NCBI GenBank assembly: GCA_026004795.1
Contig: BPJV01000004.1
Coordinates: 496,001-560,000 of the forward strand
DNA length: 64,000 nt
Source of the DNA: Pirellulaceae bacterium
GTDB lineage: Bacteria > Planctomycetota > Planctomycetia > Pirellulales > Pirellulaceae
Reading direction: 5' to 3'
The first letter of the stretch is position 1. Each line of letters begins with the position of its first letter. The translations under genes and the position numbers were made by a program. Below the pieces are notes generated by a model that was not told the DNA's origin, ran no database searches, and saw only the letters and a list, made by a program, of their open reading frames with translations. Below are positions 38,363 through 48,448 of this stretch, piece by piece.

Positions 38363-40126
38363 CTATCTTGCTTGCGATACGATGCGCTCGATGGCCCACC
38401 GAGCGGCGACCGCGCGGGCCATGGGCGGCTCATCAGGCACGCGCTGCAACTGCTCCAAGCCGGCTGCGTGCGCAATACGCCCGATCGCGATAGTGGCGGC
38501 GTACTGCACCGTGGTATCCTCAGGATCAAACGGATTGTCATCCAACATGCGACCGGCCAATTGAGCGGCCAGCGCCTCATCGCGGCTGTCTTGGTACAAG
38601 AGTCCCAAGGCGTAAATAGCCGAGGTGCGAGGGAGAGCACGCATCTTGTGACCATTTTTGGGAATATACTTCCGCAACCAAGGAACTGCCGGTCGGTAGC
38701 CGTGTTTCCCCACGGCTTCCATAAGGTATGCGGCGGCAACCTCTTCGTCGAAGCTGATTTGTGCACCACTTTCCAATCGTTGTGTCACTTCGCCCAACCG
38801 TTTCGTGATCGCCTCGAGCAACTCCGGATCAAGCGATAGATCTTGTAAGCACCAAGCGGCGCGGACGAAAACCTCCGGCCGTGGATGATCAAGCAATTGC
38901 ACTACCTGAGCCGCGAACTTGCTACGACGCAATTGTTGCGCCAGAACAATCGCCTGCTCGACCCCTTCGAATCGTTCGCTGGCCAAGAAATGGGCGACGA
39001 TCTCATCGACCAGGGGCTGTAGATTGGCATTCTGGGCTTTGCGCCGCAGTCGCTCGCGCACCTCTCTGCGCAAATGCACGTTCCGATCTCCCAGCAACGT
39101 CGCCAGTTGATTCAGCGAGGTCGCATCCTGCTGGGTGTCCAACAACCGAGCTGCCTGACGCCGCGCGGCGACCTCGGTATGGCTCAGCATGCGATTGGCG
39201 ATAGCAAGGGCACTCTCCGGTGCCATGTTGGCCAGTAACGAGTAAGCATGGGCCTGTTCGATCGCGGTTCCACCGTCCACTAGTTGCTGGATCAGCGCCA
39301 CGGCCCGAGGACTGTCGTGATGCGCCAACAGCCGCAGAGCCACCATGCCGCTGTGAGGAAGGCTCGATGCGAGGAATTGCTCGGCAAGTTGTTCACCTCC
39401 CTCCCTCCGCAGTGATCCCAGTGCCTCGGCAGCGGCAAGCCGCACTGGTAACAACGTCGATTCCGCCAACAATACGGACTCCACCAGGTCCGCATCTGCC
39501 TCCGAGCCGAAGGTGGCCAAGCCTTCGATAGCAACCAGCAAGCGCTCGGTGGGAAGCGGTAGAGCCTGCTGCAATCGTGCTCGCCAACGATCGATCGCCA
39601 TCTCGCTCCTCCAACGGATTAGGCGTGGTTCGAGCAACAGTTGCGCGTGCGGATCGTCCTCCAGGGCTTGCCACAATGCTGCTGCTTCCGCGGGCGACTG
39701 AACCAAGCTCGCGGCCGCAGATACCAAAACCGTGCGCACCGTGCGATTCGTCTCCTCGTCGTTCCCCAGCACGTCCAGCAGCGTGTGCAAAGCGGCTTCT
39801 CGATTGTCGACCTCTCCCCGTCCGACCTTTACCAGGATCTGCTGCGCTTCCTCGACGCGGTGCTGTCGAGATGCCGACCGCAGCCGTTCCAGGTCGACAT
39901 GTTGATTGGCCTCGCCGGGTTGGAAGTAGTACCATTGCACCGGTAGATCTGGATCGATCTCCCAGGCATGTAGCAGCACGACATGATACGGATCCTCTGC
40001 TTTTGAGGGCTGCGTCCATCGCGCGCAGATCGCCATCGGCATCACCAGCGCCACGGCCATGCCGGCTCCGCATAGTCGCTGGCGCCTGGGCCGTTGGGCA
40101 ACGTTCCGGCGGTGTGGTCTCCTCAT
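38363..40126 (-). CDS. secreted or anchored HEAT-repeat protein
   Basis: About 587 residues from the ATG at 40126 (GGGAG six bases upstream). A basic N-terminus (MRRPHRRNVAQRPRRQR) and the hydrophobic GAGMAVALVMPMAI direct export. A region of about 50 residues (VLLHAWEIDPDLPVQWYYFQ) is followed by HEAT-like helical pairs to the end. It lies 69 bases after the ABC permease on the same strand and is probably the last gene of that locus. Distinct from the HEAT protein at 3865. Role unknown; protein-binding scaffold is the family's usual job. Confidence 0.82.
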   Translation of the reverse strand: MRRPHRRNVAQRPRRQRLCGAGMAVALVMPMAICARWTQPSKAEDPYHVVLLHAWEIDPDLPVQWYYFQPGEANQHVDLERLRSASRQHRVEEAQQILVKVGRGEVDNREAALHTLLDVLGNDEETNRTVRTVLVSAAASLVQSPAEAAALWQALEDDPHAQLLLEPRLIRWRSEMAIDRWRARLQQALPLPTERLLVAIEGLATFGSEADADLVESVLLAESTLLPVRLAAAEALGSLRREGGEQLAEQFLASSLPHSGMVALRLLAHHDSPRAVALIQQLVDGGTAIEQAHAYSLLANMAPESALAIANRMLSHTEVAARRQAARLLDTQQDATSLNQLATLLGDRNVHLRREVRERLRRKAQNANLQPLVDEIVAHFLASERFEGVEQAIVLAQQLRRSKFAAQVVQLLDHPRPEVFVRAAWCLQDLSLDPELLEAITKRLGEVTQRLESGAQISFDEEVAAAYLMEAVGKHGYRPAVPWLRKYIPKNGHKMRALPRTSAIYALGLLYQDSRDEALAAQLAGRMLDDNPFDPEDTTVQYAATIAIGRIAHAAGLEQLQRVPDEPPMARAVAARWAIERIVSQAR

Positions 40127-40194
40127 GAAAAACTCCCACTGGACAGAGCATGAAAGCATCATCGAAGCGCCTCCCGGCAGCATCTTCCGGACGA

Positions 40195-41895
40195 TCAGTC
40201 AGGTCGTGTCAATTGCCTTAGTCGCCAACCAAGGATCACCAGGCAGCCGCCGGAGATGCTCAATCCGACCCACCATGCAGTGGGCGTCAACCGGTACTGC
40301 TCGAATCCGGGCGTCCCCATTTCACTCAGCGCCGCCGCTGCGGGATTGAACAACAAGATGCGCTCGACTAAGGTGACGCCGAAGGGCCGTCCGCGCGCTA
40401 GCCAAATGACCATCGTACCCGCAAACAGAGACAACACCACGGCATAAGCCGTAGCGGTGGCCGTGGCCGCAGACCTCATGAAACCACTGATGCAGGCACT
40501 GATGGAGACGACCATGCTCATGGCCACCAGCAGCGAGATGATGACGTTCTCAACCTGGCCGCTCAGCGTGGGCTGGATGAAACTCATTACGGCATATCCG
40601 GGCAATGTTGCCAGCAGTACCAGCATCATCGTCCACACGACACTCATGACCTTACCGGACAGGACTCGCCACGGGGAAATCGGCGTGGCACGCAGAATTT
40701 GCCATCCGCCACTTTCGATCTCCGCCGCGATTAGGTTCGCTCCCAGGCTGGGCCCAATCAGCAGCAACAAGGCGACTTGCAGCAAGACCAACGAGCCGGC
40801 GATCCGCTCCACTCCCCAACTGACGGTTCCCAACGAAGCGAGCACGGTAAGCAACAAGGATACGATGGCGCATAGCGAGACGAAGCGGATTAGCCAATGC
40901 AACCGGCCGAAGCGACGCGTCCGAAACTCCTTGACCATGATCGGATTGACCCATCGTGGAATCCCCGGCGTGCGTTTGTTGGGATCCACGAGGTAAGCGA
41001 GGCGACGCCACCAACTAGCTTGAGCGGCCCCGCGCCCGACGATGCGACCGGTGGGACGCGGACGGTCGAGCAAAATGGGATTGAGGCGGCGAATCGTTGC
41101 CCAACTGAACGCCAGGCTGATCGCGCAAGCGACCAACACGAATACTTGCCAACTACTCTCCCATCCCGGACTGGTTGGACCACCGGTGCTGCCGGTCAAT
41201 CGTTGCAGGGCGGGTAGCGGTGAGAGGACGGTCAACCGTTGCGCGGCATGGGCAACCCCACCGGCGATATTGCCCACTAACACATGCGGCCCCAACGAGA
41301 GGACGCTCCCCAAAAGAATGAGCCCATAGGTCCAACGGAGCGCAGCATCGGTCGATACCGCGCGGACACTGACCCATAGACCAATCGCCGAATACTGCAC
41401 CGCCATGGTCAGTAGGACGAGCAACAGGGGCACGATGTGATCCAGCCACGTCACTCCTCCCATGGCAAAGCAGGCGGACAGAGCCGGCAGTCCAACGGAG
41501 ATCATCAACGCGGACAACACCACATTGCTCATCATCTTCCCCACATACAGGCGCCACGGAGTGACGGGAGAGGCCAGGAGGAGAGCCAAGGTACCAGCTT
41601 GCCGTTCCGTAACCAGACAGGTCGCCGGGAAGGCAGGAACCAACATCATCACCGCCATGGCCATGGCGAAGGCCAGCGGACGAAAAATCAGCACCGCCCC
41701 GCGGCTGACCAGATCCACCGTAGCATCGGCAGGCCACCGCAGGAGCACCAAGGTAGAGCTGAGTAAAGCTACCGCTATCACGGCAGTACCTGTCTTCCAC
41801 GACCGCAAGCGGCTGAGCATTTCACGACGATAGATCGGGTTGGACAACAATGTCATGAGTGGGAGATCCTCGAAGATTCGGTAGCACGTTGTCAT
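40195..41895 (-). CDS. ABC-2 type export permease
   Basis: 566 residues with two sets of about six hydrophobic segments. Each half begins with an amphipathic NPIYRREMLSRLRSWKT or NPIMVKEFRTRRFGR stretch and contains ATCLVTERQAGTLALLLASP-like or IAAEIESGGWQILRATPISP-like coupling motifs, so it is a tandem duplication of an ABC-2 permease. The start overlaps the ATPase stop as ATGA. With the ATPase it forms an exporter; the substrate is unknown. Confidence 0.88.
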   Translation of the reverse strand: MTTCYRIFEDLPLMTLLSNPIYRREMLSRLRSWKTGTAVIAVALLSSTLVLLRWPADATVDLVSRGAVLIFRPLAFAMAMAVMMLVPAFPATCLVTERQAGTLALLLASPVTPWRLYVGKMMSNVVLSALMISVGLPALSACFAMGGVTWLDHIVPLLLVLLTMAVQYSAIGLWVSVRAVSTDAALRWTYGLILLGSVLSLGPHVLVGNIAGGVAHAAQRLTVLSPLPALQRLTGSTGGPTSPGWESSWQVFVLVACAISLAFSWATIRRLNPILLDRPRPTGRIVGRGAAQASWWRRLAYLVDPNKRTPGIPRWVNPIMVKEFRTRRFGRLHWLIRFVSLCAIVSLLLTVLASLGTVSWGVERIAGSLVLLQVALLLLIGPSLGANLIAAEIESGGWQILRATPISPWRVLSGKVMSVVWTMMLVLLATLPGYAVMSFIQPTLSGQVENVIISLLVAMSMVVSISACISGFMRSAATATATAYAVVLSLFAGTMVIWLARGRPFGVTLVERILLFNPAAAALSEMGTPGFEQYRLTPTAWWVGLSISGGCLVILGWRLRQLTRPD

Positions 41896-42851
41896 GCATC
41901 GCGGGCCACGCTTAAGAAAGCATCTTCCAGGTCACCGGCGACCTCACGAAACTGGGAAACCTCCACCCCGGCAGACACCAACTCTTTCAGCAATCCAGCC
42001 AACTGCTGTTCGCTATCCGCCGTCGGGAAACGGATGGCCAGCTCGGCGGGAGACACTTCGATGGCCCTGGTATCGACGTGGCGGCCAAGGATATCGACCG
42101 CCGTCGGCAAATCGCCGTCACGCAGTAATTGCACCTCGAAACTGCGCAGCGGGCAAAGTTGTTGCATTACGTCGGCCAATCGGCCGAACGCGCGCAGTCG
42201 CCCCTGCGTGATGATGGCGACCGTATGGCATATGCGCGCCAGTTCAGGGAGAATATGACTGGTGACGATCAACGTTTTGCCTTCTGCCGCTAGTTTCAAC
42301 AACAGTTCGCGCATCTCGATTCTCGCCTTGGGATCCAATCCATTGGCCGGTTCGTCGAGAATGAGTACCTGGGGATCGTGCAGCAGGGTACGAGCGATGC
42401 CCACCCGTTGCTGCATCCCGTGACTCAAGCTCTCCACGTACTTATCTTGCATGGAAGTGGTGTTCGTCTTTTCCATGACTCCATCGATCCGATCGCGTCG
42501 TTGTCGCCCGTGGATGCCGTAGACCGCCGCGAAAAAGTCGAGGTATTCCCGTACGCGCATGTTGTTGTACGCACCGAATTTATCCGGCATGTATCCCACT
42601 AAGTGCTTGATGCGTGTCGCCTCCCGACTGCAATCGACACCGGCGATTCGCGCCTGCCCGGCAGTCGGCTTGGATAACCCCACCAAGATTTTGATCGTGG
42701 TCGTCTTGCCTGCCCCATTGGGGCCGATGAACCCGAGGATCTCACCACGACGCACGTGAATGTTCAGATCGTCCAGCGCCACGAAGTCTCCATAGCGCTT
42801 GGTCAATCCGACCGTTTCCACCACGAACTCGTTCTCCACAGCGGTCATCAT
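41892..42851 (-). CDS. ABC transporter ATP-binding protein
   Basis: 319 residues. Walker A GPNGAGKTT, signature LSHGMQQRVGIA and Walker B LILDEPANGLDP followed by a switch histidine in TSHILPE. It belongs to the group of ABC-2 export ATPases (NatA/CcmA/GldA-like), with about 90 extra C-terminal residues. It energises the adjacent permease, with which it overlaps by four bases. AGGAAG precedes the start. Confidence 0.94.
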   Translation of the reverse strand: MMTAVENEFVVETVGLTKRYGDFVALDDLNIHVRRGEILGFIGPNGAGKTTTIKILVGLSKPTAGQARIAGVDCSREATRIKHLVGYMPDKFGAYNNMRVREYLDFFAAVYGIHGRQRRDRIDGVMEKTNTTSMQDKYVESLSHGMQQRVGIARTLLHDPQVLILDEPANGLDPKARIEMRELLLKLAAEGKTLIVTSHILPELARICHTVAIITQGRLRAFGRLADVMQQLCPLRSFEVQLLRDGDLPTAVDILGRHVDTRAIEVSPAELAIRFPTADSEQQLAGLLKELVSAGVEVSQFREVAGDLEDAFLSVARDA

Positions 42852-42923
42852 GCTTCCTTTTACTCCAAGTTACCGTGGGCAGGATCGTTCGGCCAATGTC
42901 CGATACCGGCATGGCCGCGTCGG

Positions 42924-45530
42924 TCAACGGCTGGCGGTCGAGGGGGCTGGGGGCAGCACGGGGGCGACCTTCCCCCGCACGGCTAGCGCCAATCGTCGCA
43001 CCTCCCAGGTCACCACGTTGGCCGCCTGGTTGGGGTTCGCCACGTCCATCCGCTCGCTGACTTCTAGCACGATGCGCAGCTTTCCGTCACGCACCGCCTC
43101 GAGTACCTCGGGAGCCTCCAGGTTCCCCCGCCACGGCAAGGAAGGGCTGTCGAGCTGCACGATCGGATACCAATCCCCACTGGGACGTACCACGTGCAAT
43201 CCGACGCGTCGATGTGGGGCGCGCATGTCAAGCTCCAACTCCAGCCGCTCCGCGTCGAAAGGGACCAACTGGGAAGGCAATTCAAATTGCATCCGCGCCT
43301 GCGTGCGCAGCGTCAGTTCACTTGCCCAACGACCAGTTTCGTTGTCGTACGTCGCCGTCTGCCCGATCGCGGTCTCATCGGTTCGCAATTGCACCAGGCC
43401 AGCCGGCACATAAACTTGCCGTCCCGCCGGCGGCCGTACCAACTGTACCGGGATCGCGACCAAGGCGGCCCCCCGTTCCTGTAAGGAATCGGTCCACTGC
43501 GGACGTACCGCGGTGAGTGCTGTCCAACCGAACAAATATCGCTGCAGCGGCCGACGGTGCTCTAGCGGAGCGAAGAAGCGTTTATACACATCGATGCGCC
43601 GCAGCTGCTCGTTGCTGAGCAAGGCATCAGCAATCCAGCGGTCGCCGGTGGCCGGAAGACGACCATCGCAGGTGACCTCCCGGACGTCTCTCCCCTGCTG
43701 GCACACCATCGGTTGTCCGATCGCATAGGCCAAAAGGACGTCTTCCAACGGGCCTAGTTGGGGCGGCAACTGGAGATGCAATCCGTCTCGATCGAGGTGG
43801 GCTACTGCGGTGCCATCGAGCCACGGGAGACGATAGTCGCTGCGATAAAGCCCAATGCCTGCTGGCCACTCGGAGCTGGTCAACCTCCACCGCTGGAAAT
43901 CGATCACCTCGAATCGACGCACTCCGGCGGCCAGGGGCTCTGTCGGTCTGGCCTGGCCGTCCTCATCAAAATGGAGCGCTGACGACGATTGGCGGTCGAG
44001 GTAGAGAGCCCCCTGTTCGGAGACGATCGCTCGACTGCCATCGTCAGTTACTTGCACGAGTTGCAGGCGAGCAACTCCCGGCTCGATATCGTGACGCAAT
44101 CGCTGGGCGGCCACCAGGAAAATGCCGCTGACGATCACCGCGGTCACCGGAGCTCCGCCCAGCATGAGAGAGGTCGCCCCGCCCCGCCACGCGACGACAG
44201 AAAGTGCCGCGATGATGCCACAGAAGCCGATCAGCCCTACCGCGATCCACCTTCTGGGCACCACGGGATTGCCGATCGACTGCACCGCATAGTCGAATTC
44301 GCGATAAGTTGGCAACTCTCCTGCGGCGGTGTTGATTTCCAACGCCAAGGGCCGGCTCCACGCTGGGGTCGTAAACTGGGACTGCTGATAAACATCAATG
44401 TTCGCCGGATCTTGAGGTCGCGGCTCGATCCATGCTCGCGGCTCCAAGGTGGTGAAGAGGATTTCACCATGGCCTTGCGGCATCCAGATGGCCAGTGGCC
44501 AACCATCGAGCGTGTGGGTTACTCGACCACCGGTCTGCACCACCCGTACCAGCCGCAGAGGGACATCGCTGTCGATCGTGCGGTCGGTTGGCGCCAATTC
44601 CACCGGCGAATGAAACAGCTCCACCACTCCTGAGTTGATCTCCGTGGTGTCGATCTCCTCGATCGACTGGCCGACGCCGAGCAAGGGACGAACATCGGCA
44701 CAAGGGACGGCGTCGAGCATAATCCACAGCCGTCCGCCGCGGGCGACGAACGATTTCAGTGCATCGATTAGAGCCGCATCGCGGAAGGCGTCGGCCTGCG
44801 AGATGACCATTAGATCCACCGCCTTCCAATCCTCCTGATTGAGCGGATACTGGCCATGATCGAAGCTCGCCGTCAACCGATTTCCTCCGGCATCGATCCG
44901 CCCTCCAATCACCAACTCGAACGACCAATGGGCGGGGGCAGGGGGCCATTGCCAATCCATTTGGTGAGGCGGCTCGGGATCAAGCATCAATGCCGCCATC
45001 GAAGGCTTCCTGGCCACGTCGAGCGTCAGTCGATGTTCGGCCGGCTGACCGAGCTGATCCTGAATCACCTCGCGGCCATCGCGCTCGACCATCAACATCA
45101 CATGAACTTCGACCTTATCCTTTCCTGCTACAGAACGCGGTACTTGAATGTAGATGGGCAGGTGTTCGAGGCTGCGCGGTGGCAAGGCGAAACGGCGGCC
45201 GCTCTGCAAATGCGTAACCCCATCGACCGTGGCTACCAACATGCCTTCTTCGGTGCTGGTGCTGTAATTGGAAACCGTAGCGCGAAGAACCAGAGTGCCG
45301 CCCGGATAAACGATCGTTTGCGGCATCAGACCCAGCGAATTGAAATGCAGTCCTTGGCGCTGTGGACCACGATCCGTAGCGCTGTTCTCGGTGTTGCCGA
45401 CCGACCGTTCCTGCTGCGCCATCAGCGGACGGGTAGCGAGCAATGACACGAGAATCAGAACATACACGAGCAATGATCGCCAACTCCATGCCGGTGACCA
45501 GCAGTAGGGGGACGCCCGATACACCTGCAT
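42924..45530 (-). CDS. large membrane-anchored accessory protein of the ABC locus
   Basis: About 868 residues from the ATG at 45530, which gives a proper signal peptide (SWRSLLVYVLILVSLLATRP, then LMAQQ). The N-terminal part looks like beta-rich extracytoplasmic domains, followed by a stretch typical of glutamine-amidotransferase-like sensors (DLMVISQADAFRDAALIDAL, GGRLWIMLDA). Two transmembrane helices lie near the middle (WIAVGLIGFCGIIAALSVVAW and PVTAVIVSGIFLVAA), with a second soluble half after them. Architecture recalls the GldG-type partners of ABC-2 exporters, but the match is structural, not sequence-proven. 72 bases before the ATPase. Confidence 0.75.
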   Translation of the reverse strand: MQVYRASPYCWSPAWSWRSLLVYVLILVSLLATRPLMAQQERSVGNTENSATDRGPQRQGLHFNSLGLMPQTIVYPGGTLVLRATVSNYSTSTEEGMLVATVDGVTHLQSGRRFALPPRSLEHLPIYIQVPRSVAGKDKVEVHVMLMVERDGREVIQDQLGQPAEHRLTLDVARKPSMAALMLDPEPPHQMDWQWPPAPAHWSFELVIGGRIDAGGNRLTASFDHGQYPLNQEDWKAVDLMVISQADAFRDAALIDALKSFVARGGRLWIMLDAVPCADVRPLLGVGQSIEEIDTTEINSGVVELFHSPVELAPTDRTIDSDVPLRLVRVVQTGGRVTHTLDGWPLAIWMPQGHGEILFTTLEPRAWIEPRPQDPANIDVYQQSQFTTPAWSRPLALEINTAAGELPTYREFDYAVQSIGNPVVPRRWIAVGLIGFCGIIAALSVVAWRGGATSLMLGGAPVTAVIVSGIFLVAAQRLRHDIEPGVARLQLVQVTDDGSRAIVSEQGALYLDRQSSSALHFDEDGQARPTEPLAAGVRRFEVIDFQRWRLTSSEWPAGIGLYRSDYRLPWLDGTAVAHLDRDGLHLQLPPQLGPLEDVLLAYAIGQPMVCQQGRDVREVTCDGRLPATGDRWIADALLSNEQLRRIDVYKRFFAPLEHRRPLQRYLFGWTALTAVRPQWTDSLQERGAALVAIPVQLVRPPAGRQVYVPAGLVQLRTDETAIGQTATYDNETGRWASELTLRTQARMQFELPSQLVPFDAERLELELDMRAPHRRVGLHVVRPSGDWYPIVQLDSPSLPWRGNLEAPEVLEAVRDGKLRIVLEVSERMDVANPNQAANVVTWEVRRLALAVRGKVAPVLPPAPSTASR

Positions 45531-45622
45531 ACTGTCAGTTTCTCCTTGCCTAGCGAGACGAGCGACATCAACGGTGGGCGTGAGGCACCAGTTACCGCAG
45601 TCAAGCATGGGCAGGTTGCAGG

Positions 45623-46966
45623 TCACAGGGAAGCCACGCATTGATGCACGCGACGCGTCGCTTCATCTATCTGTTCGACCACAGCAAGTTCTGCCAGCTC
45701 CGGTAGCGTGAGTTGGTGCGGGTACCAGCGTTCGATGGTCTGGCCCAACCGATCAACCAACTGCGAAGTAACACGGCGGGACGCTGGTAGCGTAGCAAGA
45801 TTCTGCCGTTGGGTCCACATGCGCAAACGCAAACATGCCGGTCCTCCTCCCCCGGCCATGCTCTCGTCCAGCGACACGAATTCGACATGGTCGATGGGTA
45901 CTTCGGGATCGGCCAACAACCGCTTGATCACCGCGCCAGCAGCCGGGCTCTGCTGGCACTGCCTGGGACAGAGCAACAACATCTTGGGGACATCAACGCC
46001 TCCACGCCCGCGGTCCAGCGGTGGGGAGAGAATCTGCGAATTGAAAAAGTAGCTGGCCACCGCCTCCTGCACCGACATCTCTTCCTGCCGCACTACACGA
46101 CGAACCAGTGGCACGCCGGTCGTCTGGTAGAAACGCCCCTCGAGATCGTCCAGCACCTGCTCGGCATCGAGAAACGCCAACTCATGGTGCACCAACACGT
46201 TAAGATGGCTCGTGGCGATCACGTCGTTATGGAATACGCCGGCCGAGATGGCGTGCGGGTGCTGCCGGAGGCCTACCACGCGATCTGGACTCAGACGGTG
46301 CCTCCGCGCGATGGCCTCGCTGGCCGCGCGTGTTTGTCGCGGGAGAAACTGCCAAGCAGGGGATAGCTCTTCCCCATCCGCTCCGTAGACAAAGAGGTGA
46401 AACGCGATATCACCGGCAGGAGCGCACAATCGCATGTGATTTGCCGCCCCTTCGTCGCGCAAAGGAACGATGGCCGAGAGGGGTTGATGAACGACGCTAC
46501 GTGGCGATGGAAAAAACAATTCCAACTCGGACCGCCGCTCCGCGGCTTCGCCAGCGCGGTGCCATGAAGCAATGAGATTGGCCGGAGTAATGTGGTCCCG
46601 TCCATCCGCGCTGTCACACGCCGGTGTAATCGTCGCCGCGTTGGCCACCCACATGAACGCCCCGCTGAAGGCGGCCGACAGGGCTTGCGGTTGTTCGGCC
46701 AGTGCCGCAGCCAGGCGCTGGGGGGGGGGCCCCCGGAACCCCAAGTTCGCCAACAGTTGCCAATTCGGCCGCCACGGCGGTAACCATAAAAACTGCGGGA
46801 TGCCCAGCGAGGCCACCAACTGCATCTTGCGCAATCCTTGCAAGGCCGCCTTTCGAGGATGACTCACTTGACCGGCATGCTCATGCGATGCAAGATTGCC
46901 CACCCCCAATCCACCAAAATGATGGGAAGGGCCTACCAACCCGTCGATATTCGCTTCGATCCACAT
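45623..46966 (-). CDS. astB: AstB, N-succinylarginine dihydrolase
   Basis: 447 residues. It hydrolyses succinylarginine to succinylornithine in the arginine succinyltransferase (AST) pathway. Diagnostic segments: IDGLVGPSHHFGGLGVGNLA, MWVANAATITPACDSADGRD, EGAANHMRLC and the catalytic cysteine in GGGGPACLRLR. The gene holds a run of ten Gs on the plus strand (46720-46729, read as prolines). It lies 9 bases after astD on the same strand. The other AST genes (astA, astC, astE) are not in the window. Confidence 0.95.
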   Translation of the reverse strand: MWIEANIDGLVGPSHHFGGLGVGNLASHEHAGQVSHPRKAALQGLRKMQLVASLGIPQFLWLPPWRPNWQLLANLGFRGPPPQRLAAALAEQPQALSAAFSGAFMWVANAATITPACDSADGRDHITPANLIASWHRAGEAAERRSELELFFPSPRSVVHQPLSAIVPLRDEGAANHMRLCAPAGDIAFHLFVYGADGEELSPAWQFLPRQTRAASEAIARRHRLSPDRVVGLRQHPHAISAGVFHNDVIATSHLNVLVHHELAFLDAEQVLDDLEGRFYQTTGVPLVRRVVRQEEMSVQEAVASYFFNSQILSPPLDRGRGGVDVPKMLLLCPRQCQQSPAAGAVIKRLLADPEVPIDHVEFVSLDESMAGGGGPACLRLRMWTQRQNLATLPASRRVTSQLVDRLGQTIERWYPHQLTLPELAELAVVEQIDEATRRVHQCVASL

Positions 46967-46975
46967 AGGCAGCTA

Positions 46976-48448
46976 TCACCATTCCATCCCCGGCAACTTC
47001 CGCCGGGCATCGATCATCTCGTGCGCCTCCAACGAAGCAACCGGATAGGAGCAGTAGTCGACGGCAAAGTATCCGCTGGGGCGATGATTGCCGCTCTTCC
47101 CTACTCCACCAAAAGGCAGCCGTCCGCTCGCACCAGTCGTCTGCCGATTCCAATTGATGACCCCGGCACGCACACGGTGCAAGAAGTAATGGAAGTCGTG
47201 CACATCGTCGGTGATCAGCCCCGCAGCCAACCCATATTCCGTAGCTCCTGCCACGCGGATCGCCTCGTCGAAATCGTCGACCCATTGCGCCGTCAACAAG
47301 GGCCCAAAGTGCTCACAGTCCTCGAGCGCCTCCGTACTTGGGACCTGAACCAAGCCGGGAGAAACCAACGCCGGCGACCTGGGATCGGCACGCAAGCGAA
47401 CCAGCACTTCGGCACCGGCATCCTCCCAACGTTGCTGCGCTTCCTCCATCGCTCGGGCAGCTCGCCAATGGATCAGTGGCCCCATGAACGGCTGGGGGTC
47501 CTCCAGCGACAAACCGATGCGCAATCGCGGAATCAAATCGATCAATCGCTTGATCAGTTTATCGTACAGAGAACGTCCGACAACAATCAACCGACGCGCA
47601 CATGTACAGCGTTGACCGGACGAGAGGTAGGCCGAAAGGATCGTGGTAATGGCTGCCGCTTCGATGTTCTCCGTGCGGTACACCACCAAGGGATTGTTGC
47701 CTCCCATTTCGAGGGCCAGCATCGTTTGCGGACGTCCAGCCAATTGGCGATGCAGCTCTGCGCCCACACGATAGCTTCCGGTAAACAAGACTCCATCGAC
47801 TCGCGCGTCCTCGGTCGCCACCTGCCCGACATCCGCGCCACCGTGAACCACATTGAAAACCCCATCGGGCAAGCCGACATGCTGCCAAGCCTGCGCGATC
47901 CATTGCCCCACGGCCGGCGTGTATTCACTGGGCTTGAACACGATCGTATTTCCCGCCAGCAACGCCGGCAGGAAGTGGCCACCGGGAATGTGTGCGGGAA
48001 AGTTGTAAGGACCGAGGACGAACATAACACCCAACGGTCGGAACCGCGTCACAGCGCGATGCTCTCCCAACTCCTGCGATGTCGTCCAGCGCCGGTTGAG
48101 CAGCGCGTCGATGCTGGTGTCCACTTTGGCAGCGCACGTGTCGACCTCCGTCCGCGCCTCCCATAACGGTTTACCACTTTCCAAGGCGATCAGTCGCGCC
48201 AGCGCCTCTTTGTGTTGCGTCAAATAATCGGCGTAACGGCGACAGTAATCCATGCGCGTCTCCAACCGCGTTTCCGCCCAGATGGGAAACGCTTCACGGG
48301 CAGCTGCAACCGCTCGCCTCGCTTGTTCGGGCGAAGCCCAACATCCTTGCCACACGAGGCTTGCATCGTTGGGAGATCGCGATGCTCCTGCCGCCCCTGC
48401 GCCTTGTTGCCAACTGCCACCAATCCATTGCATCCCTTGTATGGTCAT
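46976..48448 (-). CDS. astD: AstD, succinylglutamate-semialdehyde dehydrogenase
   Basis: About 490 residues, the family length. The N-terminus MTIQGMQWIGGSWQQ matches AstD; the frame runs 88 codons further upstream, where it looks non-coding, and starts at 48463 or 48433 are also possible. Catalytic cysteine in SSGQRCTCARR, glutamate in ALEMGGNNP, cofactor segment GPYNFPAHIPGGHFLPALLAGNTI. It oxidises succinylglutamate semialdehyde to succinylglutamate. First gene of astD-astB, divergent from the pectate lyase. Confidence 0.93.
   Translation of the reverse strand: MTIQGMQWIGGSWQQGAGAAGASRSPNDASLVWQGCWASPEQARRAVAAAREAFPIWAETRLETRMDYCRRYADYLTQHKEALARLIALESGKPLWEARTEVDTCAAKVDTSIDALLNRRWTTSQELGEHRAVTRFRPLGVMFVLGPYNFPAHIPGGHFLPALLAGNTIVFKPSEYTPAVGQWIAQAWQHVGLPDGVFNVVHGGADVGQVATEDARVDGVLFTGSYRVGAELHRQLAGRPQTMLALEMGGNNPLVVYRTENIEAAAITTILSAYLSSGQRCTCARRLIVVGRSLYDKLIKRLIDLIPRLRIGLSLEDPQPFMGPLIHWRAARAMEEAQQRWEDAGAEVLVRLRADPRSPALVSPGLVQVPSTEALEDCEHFGPLLTAQWVDDFDEAIRVAGATEYGLAAGLITDDVHDFHYFLHRVRAGVINWNRQTTGASGRLPFGGVGKSGNHRPSGYFAVDYCSYPVASLEAHEMIDARRKLPGMEW

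Noticed and set aside
46838-48166. 442-residue plus-strand frame
   Set aside because: Antisense shadow of astD.
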